Source: an uncultured Clostridium sp. | GTDB lineage: Bacteria > Bacillota > Clostridia > Peptostreptococcales > Peptostreptococcaceae | Reading direction: 5' to 3' | Length of the DNA: 8,735 nucleotides | Assembly (NCBI GenBank): GCA_900539645.1 | Contig: UQCY01000074.1 | Span: forward strand, 1-8,735 | In this document: positions 1-7,016 of the stretch, piece after piece | Layout of the letters: every line of letters begins with the position of its first letter | Position numbering within the stretch: the first letter of the stretch is position 1 | Notes under the pieces: generated by a model | What the model saw: only the letters and a program-made list of their open reading frames with translations | Databases searched by the model: none | Told to the model about the DNA's origin: nothing | Made by a program: the position numbers and the translations under genes

Positions 1-42
1 ACTTGGGGCGAAGGCCCCTGGGAGAGTAGGACGTAGCCACGT
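1..42 (+). rRNA. rrf: 5S ribosomal RNA, 3' end only (partial)
   Basis: This is the 3' third of a 5S rRNA, cut by the left edge of the window. The conserved segment GGGAGAGTAGG (20-30) matches the universal 5S motif (GCGAGAGTAGG in E. coli). Just before it is the helix IV hairpin, with GGGGC (5-9) pairing to GCCCC (14-18) around a GAAG loop. The bases ending near position 42 would pair with the missing 5' end of the gene to form helix I. A full 5S is about 115-120 nt, so roughly 75 nt are missing. The exact 3' end is uncertain by a few bases. An rRNA operon very likely extends to the left. Confidence 0.85.
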
Positions 43-53
43 AATCTTTTTTT
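31..53 (+). terminator. Possible rRNA operon terminator (T-tract after 5S)
   Basis: A run of seven T (47-53) follows the 5S 3' end directly. The upstream stem is weak: ACGT (31-34) can pair with ACGT (39-42), or the 5S terminal helix itself could serve as the stem. The position is right for the end of an rRNA operon, but the hairpin is much poorer than the other terminators in this window, so partial read-through is possible. Confidence 0.3.
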
Positions 54-82
54 ATGTAATAATATAAAAACTATAGTATAAT
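52..82 (+). promoter_or_regulatory. Candidate promoter for the riboswitch/cbi operon
   Basis: A perfect TATAAT (-10) lies at 77-82, about 30 nt before the riboswitch P1 stem at 114. That distance suits transcription starting near position 89. No good -35 is present: the best is TTATGT at 52-57 with an over-long 19-bp spacer. In DNA this A+T-rich a TATAAT can arise by chance. It is supported mainly by the need for a promoter between the rRNA operon and the riboswitch. Confidence 0.35.
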
Positions 83-110
83 AAAGTTAATAAGACAAAT
101 TGAATATAAA

Positions 111-275
111 TAGTTTTCGGTTTCCGCAAGGAATTAATAAGGAATCAGGTGAAAGACCTGAGCAGCCCCCGTTACTGTAAAGCTGACGAAAGTTAGAATA
201 AAGCCACTGTAATTATAAATTATGGGAAGGTTAATGAGTAGGATGAAGCAAAGCCAGGAGACTTGCCGAAAATAT
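111..275 (+). promoter_or_regulatory. Cobalamin (B12) riboswitch aptamer
   Basis: The conserved cobalamin riboswitch elements occur in the right order. The P1 stem is TTTTCGG (114-120) with CCGAAAA (266-272). Then come GGTGAAAGACC (148-158), the core GAGCAGCCCCCGTTACTGTAA (160-180), AAGCCACTG (201-209), GGGAAGG (224-230) and the B12 box AAGCCAGGAGACTTGCC (251-267). The family binds adenosylcobalamin or a related cobalamin and turns off B12 synthesis or cobalt uptake genes. Downstream, AAATTTC (281-287) can pair with GAAA (300-303) plus TTT (305-307), forming a P13-like hairpin with a G-rich loop. An intrinsic terminator follows at 373, so control is probably by premature termination. The 3' limit of the regulatory element, including its expression platform, is about 405. 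Confidence 0.95.
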
Positions 276-372
276 AGAGTAAATTTCTTCGGGGATGGGG
301 AAAGTTTCTTGAAAATATAGTATTATAAAAGCTAATTTTTAATTTTGAGAAGATATTATATAGAAATTTCTG

Positions 373-405
373 AGTCCTGCAGTTTTTGTAGGACTTTTTA
401 TTTTT
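373..405 (+). terminator. cbiM: Intrinsic terminator of the riboswitch (attenuator)
   Basis: A 9-bp stem pairs AGTCCTGCA (373-381) with TGTAGGACT (387-395), with one G-U pair, around a 5-nt loop. It is followed by TTTTATTTTT (396-405). It lies between the cobalamin aptamer and cbiM, 99 nt before the start codon, which is the classic layout of a transcription-attenuating riboswitch. The anti-terminator is not obvious. AGAAATTT (362-369), just before the stem, can pair with AAATTTCT (281-288), the same bases that form the 5' side of the P13-like hairpin. Confidence 0.85.
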
Positions 406-504
406 GAGTTATTTTAGAGTAGGTTGATTAAACAAAAATTCTTGAAACAAATCTCTCTTTTATATTTGAATGTCTTAAAATATATATAATCAAAGGAGAG
501 AAAT

Positions 505-1236
505 ATGAAAGAAAAGATGAAATCAGTTCTTGCAGCTGCACTTATGCTAGTGGTTTTAAACCCAGTACAGTCTAGTGCAATGCACATCATGGAAGGATTC
601 CTTCCAAAGCAGTGGTCTTTAATATGGACTATAGTATTTATACCTTTCTTCATAGTTGGTATAAGATCAATCAACAAAATAGTGAAAGAAGAGCCAAAGA
701 AAAAAGTACTATTAGCTTTATGTGGAGCTTTCGTATTTGTACTATCAGCTCTTAAAATTCCATCAGTTAATGGAAGTTGCTCACATCCAACAGGTGTAGG
801 TCTAAGTGCAATATTATTTGGACCAGGAGTAACCGTTGTACTTGGTACAATAGTATTATTATTCCAGGCAATCTTACTTGCTCATGGTGGTTTAACTACA
901 TTAGGTGCAAATGCATTCTCAATGGCAATAGTTGGCCCAATAGTATCATACCTTATATTCAAAGGAATGGAAAAAGTATGCAAAAATAGAAAAGTAAATG
1001 TATTCTTAGCTGCAGCACTTGGAGACTTAGCTACATACACTGTAACATCATTCCAGCTTGCATTTGCATTCCCAGCTGCTACAGGTGGAGTAATGGCATC
1101 TGCTATAAAATTCTTAGGAATATTCTTTGTAACTCAGGTTCCAATAGCAATAGCAGAAGGTATATTAACAGTAATCGTATACAACCTAATAGTTGAAAAT
1201 GTGGAAGGAGTTGATTTTAATGTCAAAAACAACTAA
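505..1236 (+). CDS. cbiM: Cobalt ECF transporter substrate-capture subunit CbiM
   Basis: CbiM is the integral-membrane, metal-binding S component of the CbiMNQO cobalt importer. The 243-aa product carries the family hallmarks: MHIMEGFLP (residues 26-34), [11 protein letters not shown] (89-99) and [21 protein letters not shown] (about 125-145), plus several hydrophobic spans. Residues 1-25 look like a signal peptide: Lys near the start, a hydrophobic core, and SSA just before Met26. In the related NikM the metal is bound by the N-terminal Met, His2 and a His near 67. Here cleavage after Ala25 would expose Met26-His27, with His94 (mature 69) as the third ligand. The start has AAAGGAG at 492-498. 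Its position behind a B12 riboswitch and together with cbiN/Q/O favours cobalt over nickel. The 3' end overlaps cbiN by 17 nt. Confidence 0.95.
   Translation: MKEKMKSVLAAALMLVVLNPVQSSAMHIMEGFLPKQWSLIWTIVFIPFFIVGIRSINKIVKEEPKKKVLLALCGAFVFVLSALKIPSVNGSCSHPTGVGLSAILFGPGVTVVLGTIVLLFQAILLAHGGLTTLGANAFSMAIVGPIVSYLIFKGMEKVCKNRKVNVFLAAALGDLATYTVTSFQLAFAFPAATGGVMASAIKFLGIFFVTQVPIAIAEGILTVIVYNLIVENVEGVDFNVKNN
1203..1210 (+). promoter_or_regulatory. cbiN: Ribosome binding site that sets the cbiN start
   Basis: GGAAGGAG lies 9 nt before the ATG at 1220, inside the 3' end of cbiM. The same frame stays open to an upstream ATG at 1193, but that start has no Shine-Dalgarno and would add nine residues before the typical CbiN N-terminus. 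The site therefore favours 1220 and suggests cbiM-cbiN translational coupling. Confidence 0.7.
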
Positions 1237-1561
1237 AACTAACATATTACTAATAATATTAGCAATAGCATTAATAGTACTTCCACTAGTAGTAAACCCA
1301 GGTGCTGAATACGGAGGAGCTGATGGTCACGCTGAGGAAGCAATAACAGAAATAAATCCAGAATATGAACCATGGTTTGCGAGTTTCTATGAACCACCAA
1401 GTGGAGAAATAGAAAGTTTATTATTCTCAACTCAGGCTGCATTTGGAGCAGGAATAATAGGTTATATACTAGGGAACTTAAAAGGTAAAAAATCTGGAAG
1501 AGAAGAAATGAGAAAAGAACTTGAAGCTAAAACAAGTGAAAAAAGCGACGATAAAGAATAA
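1220..1561 (+). CDS. cbiN: Cobalt ECF transporter small subunit CbiN
   Basis: CbiN is the small membrane partner of CbiM and is needed for metal loading in Cbi-type importers. From the ATG at 1220 the protein is 113 aa. A first membrane segment (about 8-26) is followed by an extracytoplasmic loop and a second membrane segment (about 68-86), with a charged, Lys/Glu-rich cytoplasmic tail. The loop carries the family signature: [11 protein letters not shown] (32-42), PEYEPWF (47-53), [20 protein letters not shown] (59-78). An upstream in-frame ATG at 1193 is possible but lacks a ribosome binding site. The reading frame overlaps the end of cbiM by 17 nt, as expected for subunits made together. 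A 102-nt gap containing a hairpin separates it from cbiQ. Confidence 0.93.
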   Translation: MSKTTKTNILLIILAIALIVLPLVVNPGAEYGGADGHAEEAITEINPEYEPWFASFYEPPSGEIESLLFSTQAAFGAGIIGYILGNLKGKKSGREEMRKELEAKTSEKSDDKE

Positions 1562-1604
1562 TAAAAAATGACAATTAATAACATAAAAAGTATAATAATA
1601 ATTA

Positions 1605-1633
1605 GGGAGAGCTGCATTACTTGCAGCTTTTCT
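1605..1633 (+). terminator. Intra-operon hairpin between cbiN and cbiQ (weak terminator or attenuator)
   Basis: AGCTGCA (1610-1616) pairs perfectly with TGCAGCT (1622-1628) around the 5-nt loop TTACT. Through G-U pairs the stem can extend so that GGGAG (1605-1609) pairs with the following TTTCT. The T-tract is short (four T, then C) and partly used in the stem, so complete termination is unlikely. Partial termination, an mRNA-stabilising structure or a processing site would all fit. It lies 14 nt before the strong cbiQ ribosome binding site (1647-1654). Confidence 0.5.
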
Positions 1634-1663
1634 AATATCTAAAATAAAAGGAGGAGAATAGAG

Positions 1664-2344
1664 ATGCTAATAATAGATAAATACGCATACACAAATAGTC
1701 TTAGTGGAAAAAATCCATACATAAAAACAATATTCTCCATACTATTTTTAATAATATCATTAATAATAGAAAATCCAGTATATCAAATAGCTATAATAAC
1801 TGCTATGTCGATAATAATACTATCTACATCCAAAATGGGAATAAGTGAATATCTAAAGCTACTTTCAATCCCATTAATCTTTATGGTAATGAGCATACTG
1901 GCTATAATCATAAGCATATCCACAGAAAAAACAGATATGTTGACATATTTTACTATTGGAAGTACATATATGGGAATATCAAAATTTGGACTTTCTAGTG
2001 CATTAAAAATACTAGCAAGATCAATATCGTGTCTAACATGTGTATATTTCTTGATGCTGACAACACCGTTTAACCAGTTAATACAAGTATTTAAAAAACT
2101 ACACATACCAGACAATGTAATAGAAATTGCTATGCTTATCTATAGATTTATATTCATATTCTTAGAAGAAGTACACGAAATATACAAATCTCAGGAAATG
2201 AAAATGGGGTATATGGGAATGAAAAACTCATACAATTCATTGGGACTATTGGTAAATATGCTCTACAAAAGGATGATGAAAAGATACGAAGATATGTCTA
2301 TAGCACTAGATATGAAATTATTTGATGGAAAATTCCACATATAA
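1664..2344 (+). CDS. cbiQ: Cobalt ECF transporter transmembrane coupling subunit CbiQ
   Basis: CbiQ is the EcfT-type membrane protein that links the ATPase CbiO to the metal-capture subunits CbiM/CbiN. The 226-aa product starts with the typical IDKYAY segment (residues 4-9). It has hydrophobic spans at about 23-36, 40-54, 65-86 and 122-133, an Ala-Arg pair at 118-119, and a basic C-terminal cytoplasmic region where coupling helices would lie. The two ATPase-contacting signatures, usually containing Ala-Arg-Gly, appear here as QEMKMGY (177-183) and ALDMKLFDG (214-222), with Lys in place of Arg in both. The ATG follows a near-perfect AAAGGAGG (1647-1654) at 9-nt spacing. Identity rests on family resemblance plus position between cbiN and cbiO; it is 32 nt from cbiO. 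Confidence 0.92.
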   Translation: MLIIDKYAYTNSLSGKNPYIKTIFSILFLIISLIIENPVYQIAIITAMSIIILSTSKMGISEYLKLLSIPLIFMVMSILAIIISISTEKTDMLTYFTIGSTYMGISKFGLSSALKILARSISCLTCVYFLMLTTPFNQLIQVFKKLHIPDNVIEIAMLIYRFIFIFLEEVHEIYKSQEMKMGYMGMKNSYNSLGLLVNMLYKRMMKRYEDMSIALDMKLFDGKFHI

Positions 2345-2376
2345 TGAAATTCCAAAGATGTTAGGATGGTGAAAAT

Positions 2377-3192
2377 ATGTATAAAATAGAAAACCTATCA
2401 TTTAAATATGAAAAAAATAAAAATGCATTAAAAAATATAAATATGGACTTCTCAAAAGGAGATATAATTGGAGTAATCGGTGAAAATGGATGTGGAAAAT
2501 CTACCTTATTTATGAATATGACTGGAATACTAAAGCCAGAATCAGGAGAAATTCTGTACAATGGGGAAAAAATAAAGTACGGGAAAAAAGACTTATACAA
2601 TCTTAGAAAAAGAGTAGGAATGGTGTTCCAAGATCCAGAGAAACAAATATTTTACTCTAAAGTTTACGACGATATAGCATTTACTATGAGAAACATAGGC
2701 ATGGATGAAGAAGAAATAAAAATAAGAATAGAAAAAGCATTAGAGGCTGTAAATGGAAGCGAATTTATAGATAAGCCTGTCCAATTTTTAAGCTATGGTC
2801 AGAAAAAAAGAGTTGCAATAGCATCAGTAATCGCTATGCAAAATGAAACAGTACTCTTAGACGAACCTACATCAGGACTAGACCCAAGAAGTACAGATGC
2901 AGTTGTAGAAATAATAAAAAATATGAAAAAAAATGGCACAAAAGTAGTAATATCTAGTCACGATATGGATTTGATATACGAAATATGTGATCATGTATAC
3001 GTAATGAACAAGGGAGAAATAATAAAAGAAGGAAATCCAGACGATGTATTCATAGATGAAAAAATGATAAAAAACGCTGGATTAAAAACACCTTGGATAA
3101 TAAAAATCTACAACGAATTAAAAAACAACGAAGCAAATGACAAAGAAATAAAACTAGATACTATAAAAACAAAATTTGCACAGTACAAATAA
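2377..3192 (+). CDS. cbiO: Cobalt ECF transporter ATP-binding subunit CbiO
   Basis: CbiO is the cytoplasmic ABC ATPase that powers cobalt import with CbiQ. All nucleotide-binding motifs are present in the 271-aa product: Walker A GENGCGKST (35-43, Lys41), Q-loop VFQDPEKQ (83-90, Gln85), ABC signature LSYGQKKR (138-145), Walker B VLLDEPTSGLDP (159-170, catalytic Glu163) and H-loop SSHD (193-196, His195). The FQDPEKQ segment and LS-aromatic-GQKKR signature are typical of the ECF/CbiO group. The C-terminal part after about 230 is Lys/Asn-rich and variable. The ribosome binding site is weak (AGGATGGTG at 2363-2371). It is the last gene of the operon, followed by a strong terminator at 3221. With one ATPase gene here, the transporter likely uses a CbiO homodimer. 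Confidence 0.95.
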   Translation: MYKIENLSFKYEKNKNALKNINMDFSKGDIIGVIGENGCGKSTLFMNMTGILKPESGEILYNGEKIKYGKKDLYNLRKRVGMVFQDPEKQIFYSKVYDDIAFTMRNIGMDEEEIKIRIEKALEAVNGSEFIDKPVQFLSYGQKKRVAIASVIAMQNETVLLDEPTSGLDPRSTDAVVEIIKNMKKNGTKVVISSHDMDLIYEICDHVYVMNKGEIIKEGNPDDVFIDEKMIKNAGLKTPWIIKIYNELKNNEANDKEIKLDTIKTKFAQYK

Positions 3193-3220
3193 AAAATAAA
3201 TACTTAAAATAAACAAGGGA

Positions 3221-3262
3221 GAGGGCAAGATGACTATTATTTAATCATCTTGTCCTTTTTTG
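3221..3262 (+). terminator. Intrinsic terminator of the cbiMNQO operon
   Basis: A stem of up to 13 bp pairs 3221-3233 (GAGGGCAAGATGA) with 3245-3257, around an 11-nt A+T-rich loop, followed by a six-T tract (3256-3261). It lies 28 nt after the cbiO stop codon. It shares the leading sequence AGGGAGAG with the hairpin between cbiN and cbiQ. Confidence 0.9.
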
Positions 3263-3287
3263 TCTACATTGTAAAAATTCTTATAAT
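3260..3287 (+). promoter_or_regulatory. pcrA: Candidate promoter for pcrA
   Basis: TTGTCT (3260-3265) and TATAAT (3282-3287) are separated by 16 bp, giving a start site near 3294 and a leader of about 38 nt. The -35 overlaps the end of the cbi terminator T-tract. A second TATAAT at 3304-3309 would start transcription in the ribosome binding site (AAAAGGAG, 3315-3322) and is less likely to be used. Confidence 0.45.
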
Positions 3288-3331
3288 AGCTTAAAATATA
3301 TATTATAATCAAACAAAAGGAGAACACGATA

Positions 3332-5599
3332 ATGAATTTAGATACATTAAATCCGTCTCAAAGACGGGCAGTTGAAAGAACTGAGGGACCTGTTCTTATA
3401 CTTGCAGGAGCTGGTTCGGGAAAAACTAGAGTGCTTACAACTAGAATAGCACACCTAATAGATAAAGGTGTACAACCAGCAAACATACTTGCAATAACAT
3501 TTACCAACAAAGCGGCAAATGAAATGCGAGAAAGAGTAGAAGAAACTGTAGAATCAGACACAAAAGACATGTGGATTAGCACATTCCACTCTTGTTGTGT
3601 AAGAATACTTAGAAAAGACATAAACAAAATAGGATACAACAGAAGTTTCGTAATTTATGATGCTGCTGACCAGGTAACGTTAATAAAAGACTGTTTAAAA
3701 GAATTAAACATAAGTGACAAGGCATTTGAACCTAAAACAGTAATAAGCTACATATCAGGTGCAAAAGATAAATTGAAATCACCAAAACAGTATAAAGACG
3801 ACTGCGCTGGAGACCCAAGAATGTCTAAAATTGCAGACATATACTCTCTATATCAGGACAGATTAAAAAGAAACAGTGCACTTGACTTTGACGACTTAAT
3901 AATAAAAACTGTAGAACTATTCAAGAAAAATCCAGAAGTACTAGACTACTACAGAAGCAGATTTAGATACATAATGGTCGACGAGTATCAGGATACAAGT
4001 ATGGCTCAGTACGAATTTATAAAACAATTAGCAATGGGGCACAAAAACATATGTGTCGTAGGAGATGACGACCAGAGTATATACGGATGGAGAGGTGCCG
4101 ACATCAGAAACATACTTGAATTTGAAAAAGATTACGATGATGTTTTTGTAGTTAAATTAGAGCAGAACTACAGATCAACTCAGGTAATACTTGATGCAGC
4201 CAACCACGTAATCTCAAATAATATAGAAAGAAAAAGAAAAAAACTTTGGAGTGAAAAAACTGAAGGCGAAAAAATAAAAATAGAACTAGCAGAAAATGAA
4301 TTAGAAGAAGGAAGATTTATAGCCGAAACGATAATAGATAAAGTGCAGGGCGAAGGAAGAAAATACAGCGATTGTGCAGTACTTTACAGAGCAAATGCAC
4401 AGGCTAGACCTATAGAAGATGCACTTAACAGAGCCGGAGTTCCTTACAATATATATGGAGGAACAAAATTCTATGAAAGAAAAGAAATAAAAGACTTAAT
4501 TGCATACCTCAGAATAATTGCAAACCCTCAGGACGACATATCTCTAAAAAGAATAATCAACGTACCAAGAAGAGGAATAGGACTTAGAACAATAGAAAAA
4601 ATAGAGGATAGAGCTAGTCTAAAACAGGAAAGTATGTACTCTGTACTTTTAGACATAGACTCAAACTCAGAAATATCAACAAAAGCTAAAAAACAAATAA
4701 ATGGCTTTGTAGATTTAGTAGGAACTCTTAGAGCAATAAAAGAAGTATATCCTGTAAGCAAATTGATAGAAAAAGTACTAGACAGCACAGGATACATATA
4801 CGAGCTAGAAGAAGAAATGAAGAAAAATCAGAATAGCATGAATGGTAAATATGAAGAAGCTCAGGATAGAATAGACAACTTAAACGAGTTTATATCTATT
4901 GCTCTTGAATTTGAAAATAGCGATGATGAAAATCTTGAAGATAAATCTTTAGAAACATTCCTAACGAGTGTGGCACTTACATCAGAAGCGACTGAAGATG
5001 AAGAGCCAAATAGAGTATCTCTAATGACAATGCATACATCTAAAGGTTTAGAATTCCCAGTTGTATTCATAACAGGAATGGAAGAAGGATTATTCCCAAT
5101 TTCTAGAGCAATAAAATCTATGAAAGACTCAGATATAGAGGAAGAAAGAAGACTTTGCTATGTCGGAATTACAAGAGCTAGGGAAGAACTATACCTTACA
5201 ATGACTGAAAAAAGAACTCTTTACGGAAAAACAAACCATGCTATACAGTCTAGATTTATAGAGGAGTTGCCAGATGAGTGTATAGAGAAACTATACATGG
5301 GCAAAAGAGAACTAACATACACTAAGAGCAGCTACAACATATTAGACAAGTACACTAAAAAATACATGAATAGCATGAACAGAGAAGAAGTTGCTAAAAA
5401 AATGAACGCAACTAACAAAAATGAAAACACAATGGCAGAACCTGAAGATATTAAACTAGGCTCAAAGGTATACCATCCAAAATTCGGTGTTGGAACAGTA
5501 GTTGCAATGGCTGGAAGTGATGTAACAATAGCATTTGAAAATCAGGGAATCAAAAAAATAAACAAAGAATACACTACACTAGACTTAGTGAAAGAATAA
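3332..5599 (+). CDS. pcrA: ATP-dependent DNA helicase PcrA (UvrD/Rep family)
   Basis: PcrA is the essential 3'-5' superfamily 1A helicase of Gram-positive bacteria, acting in repair, plasmid replication and removal of transcription or replication blocks. The 755-aa product is full length (B. subtilis PcrA is about 739 aa). Motifs in order: Q motif LNPSQRRAV (6-14), Walker A AGAGSGKTR (25-33, Lys31), Ia ITFTNKAANEMRERV (55-69), II VDEYQDT (216-222), III VGDDDQSIYGWRGA (243-256), IV QNYRS (278-282), V MTMHTSKGLEF (565-575) and VI RRLCYVGITRAREEL (606-620), with arginine finger Arg615. The C-terminal LGSKVYHPKFGVGTVV segment (709-724) onward is the PcrA Tudor-like domain known to contact RNA polymerase. 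No ligA or pcrB lies beside it, unlike the common Bacillus arrangement. It is separated by only 55 nt from the aminopeptidase gene and probably co-transcribed with it. Confidence 0.97.
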   Translation: MNLDTLNPSQRRAVERTEGPVLILAGAGSGKTRVLTTRIAHLIDKGVQPANILAITFTNKAANEMRERVEETVESDTKDMWISTFHSCCVRILRKDINKIGYNRSFVIYDAADQVTLIKDCLKELNISDKAFEPKTVISYISGAKDKLKSPKQYKDDCAGDPRMSKIADIYSLYQDRLKRNSALDFDDLIIKTVELFKKNPEVLDYYRSRFRYIMVDEYQDTSMAQYEFIKQLAMGHKNICVVGDDDQSIYGWRGADIRNILEFEKDYDDVFVVKLEQNYRSTQVILDAANHVISNNIERKRKKLWSEKTEGEKIKIELAENELEEGRFIAETIIDKVQGEGRKYSDCAVLYRANAQARPIEDALNRAGVPYNIYGGTKFYERKEIKDLIAYLRIIANPQDDISLKRIINVPRRGIGLRTIEKIEDRASLKQESMYSVLLDIDSNSEISTKAKKQINGFVDLVGTLRAIKEVYPVSKLIEKVLDSTGYIYELEEEMKKNQNSMNGKYEEAQDRIDNLNEFISIALEFENSDDENLEDKSLETFLTSVALTSEATEDEEPNRVSLMTMHTSKGLEFPVVFITGMEEGLFPISRAIKSMKDSDIEEERRLCYVGITRAREELYLTMTEKRTLYGKTNHAIQSRFIEELPDECIEKLYMGKRELTYTKSSYNILDKYTKKYMNSMNREEVAKKMNATNKNENTMAEPEDIKLGSKVYHPKFGVGTVVAMAGSDVTIAFENQGIKKINKEYTTLDLVKE

Positions 5600-5654
5600 A
5601 AAACTAATCAAAAGAATAAAACAAACTAAAAATAAAAATTGGGATGTGAAATAA

Positions 5655-6947
5655 ATGAAAAAATTTGCAGAAAATATGTTAGATTTCATATACGAAAGTC
5701 CAACACAATTTAACGCAGTTGCAGTATCTGCAGAAATGCTTGAAAAAAACGGATTTGAAAAATTAAATCCAAAAGAAAATTGGAAACTAGAAGTGGGAAA
5801 AAAATACTACACAACAAAAAATTCTTCGGCATTAGTTGCATTTAAAGTAAACTCTGATAAAGTTGAAAAAGAAGGATTTAGAATAATAGGATCACATACA
5901 GATTCACCAGGATTCAGAATTAAACCTAATGCTGAGATGGAAAGCTGTGGCGCATATCTAAAATTAAACACAGAAGGCTATGGTGGAATGATTTTAAGCA
6001 CTTGGCTTGATAGACCACTTGCTATGGCAGGGAGAGTATTTTTAAGAGGAGAAAATCCATTTAAACCAGTAGAAAAAATTGTAAACATAAACAAACCTGT
6101 TTGCATAATACCAAACCTTGCAATACACATGAACAGAAGCATAAACGACGGATATAAATACAACAAACAAACAGACATGCTTCCTCTTGTTGGATTAATA
6201 AACGAGCAGCTAGAAAAAGACAACTACATGGTAAAACTTCTAGCATCTGAATTAAATGTAAAATTAGAAGAAATAATAGACTTCGACATATTCCTATACG
6301 AGTACGAAAAAGGATGCTTCACAGGAGCTAATGAAGAATTCATATCTACAGGAAGATTAGACAACCTTTCAATGTACTACTCATCTGTTGAAGCACTACT
6401 AGACTCAAATTCAAAATCAGGAATAAGCATAGCAGTAGGATTTGACAATGAAGAAGTAGGAAGCTCTACAAAACAGGGAGCCGACTCAAATATGCTTCTA
6501 AACATACTAGAAAGAATATGCATCTCTCTTGGTAAAGATAGACAGCAGTTCTTTGAAGCAATAGAAAACTCATTCATAATATCTTCAGACTTAGCACATG
6601 CTGTACATCCAAATGTAAACAGCATGGCAGATCCTACAAACAGACCAGTTATGGGAAAAGGACCTGTAATAAAAGTTCACGCTGGACAGGCATACACAAG
6701 TGACGGGTACTCAATCTCTGTTTACAAAGAAATATGTAGAGCGTGTGGAGTAGAATATCAAGAATTTGTAAATAAATCCGACCAAAGAGGTGGAAGCACA
6801 ATAGGTCCAATATCTTCTACACATATAGACATACCATCTGTGGACATAGGTGCGCCTATACTATCAATGCACTCTATAAGAGAATTAGGATGCAGCGAGG
6901 ATTTCTACAATACTTACAAAACTTTTGTGAAATTCTATGAAATATAG
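5655..6947 (+). CDS. M18-family zinc metalloaminopeptidase (aspartyl aminopeptidase type)
   Basis: M18 enzymes are cytoplasmic, usually dodecameric, di-metal aminopeptidases that remove N-terminal residues, often acidic ones, from peptides. The 430-aa product has the expected ligands by motif: GSHTDSPG (79-86, His81 and Asp83), GRLDN (233-237, bridging Asp236), FDNEEVGSSTKQGA (263-276, catalytic Glu266 and ligand Glu267), SSDLAHAVHPN (310-320, Asp312) and LSMHSIRE (403-410, His406). GGSTIGPI (379-386) is also conserved in the family. Length fits bacterial M18 members. No signal peptide is seen. The ribosome binding site is weak (GGGATGTGA, 5641-5649). No promoter is visible in the 55-nt gap after pcrA, so co-transcription is likely, without an obvious functional link. 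Substrate preference cannot be read from sequence. Confidence 0.95.
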   Translation: MKKFAENMLDFIYESPTQFNAVAVSAEMLEKNGFEKLNPKENWKLEVGKKYYTTKNSSALVAFKVNSDKVEKEGFRIIGSHTDSPGFRIKPNAEMESCGAYLKLNTEGYGGMILSTWLDRPLAMAGRVFLRGENPFKPVEKIVNINKPVCIIPNLAIHMNRSINDGYKYNKQTDMLPLVGLINEQLEKDNYMVKLLASELNVKLEEIIDFDIFLYEYEKGCFTGANEEFISTGRLDNLSMYYSSVEALLDSNSKSGISIAVGFDNEEVGSSTKQGADSNMLLNILERICISLGKDRQQFFEAIENSFIISSDLAHAVHPNVNSMADPTNRPVMGKGPVIKVHAGQAYTSDGYSISVYKEICRACGVEYQEFVNKSDQRGGSTIGPISSTHIDIPSVDIGAPILSMHSIRELGCSEDFYNTYKTFVKFYEI

Positions 6948-6955
6948 GGTATAAT
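6925..6955 (+). promoter_or_regulatory. Candidate promoter for the patatin-like gene
   Basis: TTGTGA (6925-6930) and TATAAT (6950-6955) have a 19-bp spacer, longer than ideal. The element straddles the end of the aminopeptidase gene and would give a leader of about 55 nt. No terminator hairpin separates the two genes, so read-through from pcrA is also possible. Confidence 0.35.
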
Positions 6956-7016
6956 ATTCTATAAACTATTAAATTTATTTTATAGTAAAATGAAAATATG
7001 AAAGAGAGATGGGAAA

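Noticed and set aside
466..490. TTGAAT and TATAAT just before cbiM as a riboswitch-independent promoter
   Set aside because: The spacer is only 13 bp and the start site would fall in the cbiM ribosome binding site.
414..677. Minus-strand open frame of 87 codons across the cbiM start
   Set aside because: It overlaps the strongly supported cbiM gene, has no ribosome binding site and encodes no recognisable family.
2788..2811. Defective ABC signature in CbiO (LSYGQ instead of LSGGQ)
   Set aside because: An aromatic residue at this position is common in CbiO/ECF ATPases and the remaining motifs are intact.
505..3192. Nickel (NikMNQO) rather than cobalt transporter
   Set aside because: The CbiN-type small subunit and the upstream cobalamin riboswitch both point to cobalt; metal specificity is still not proven by sequence.
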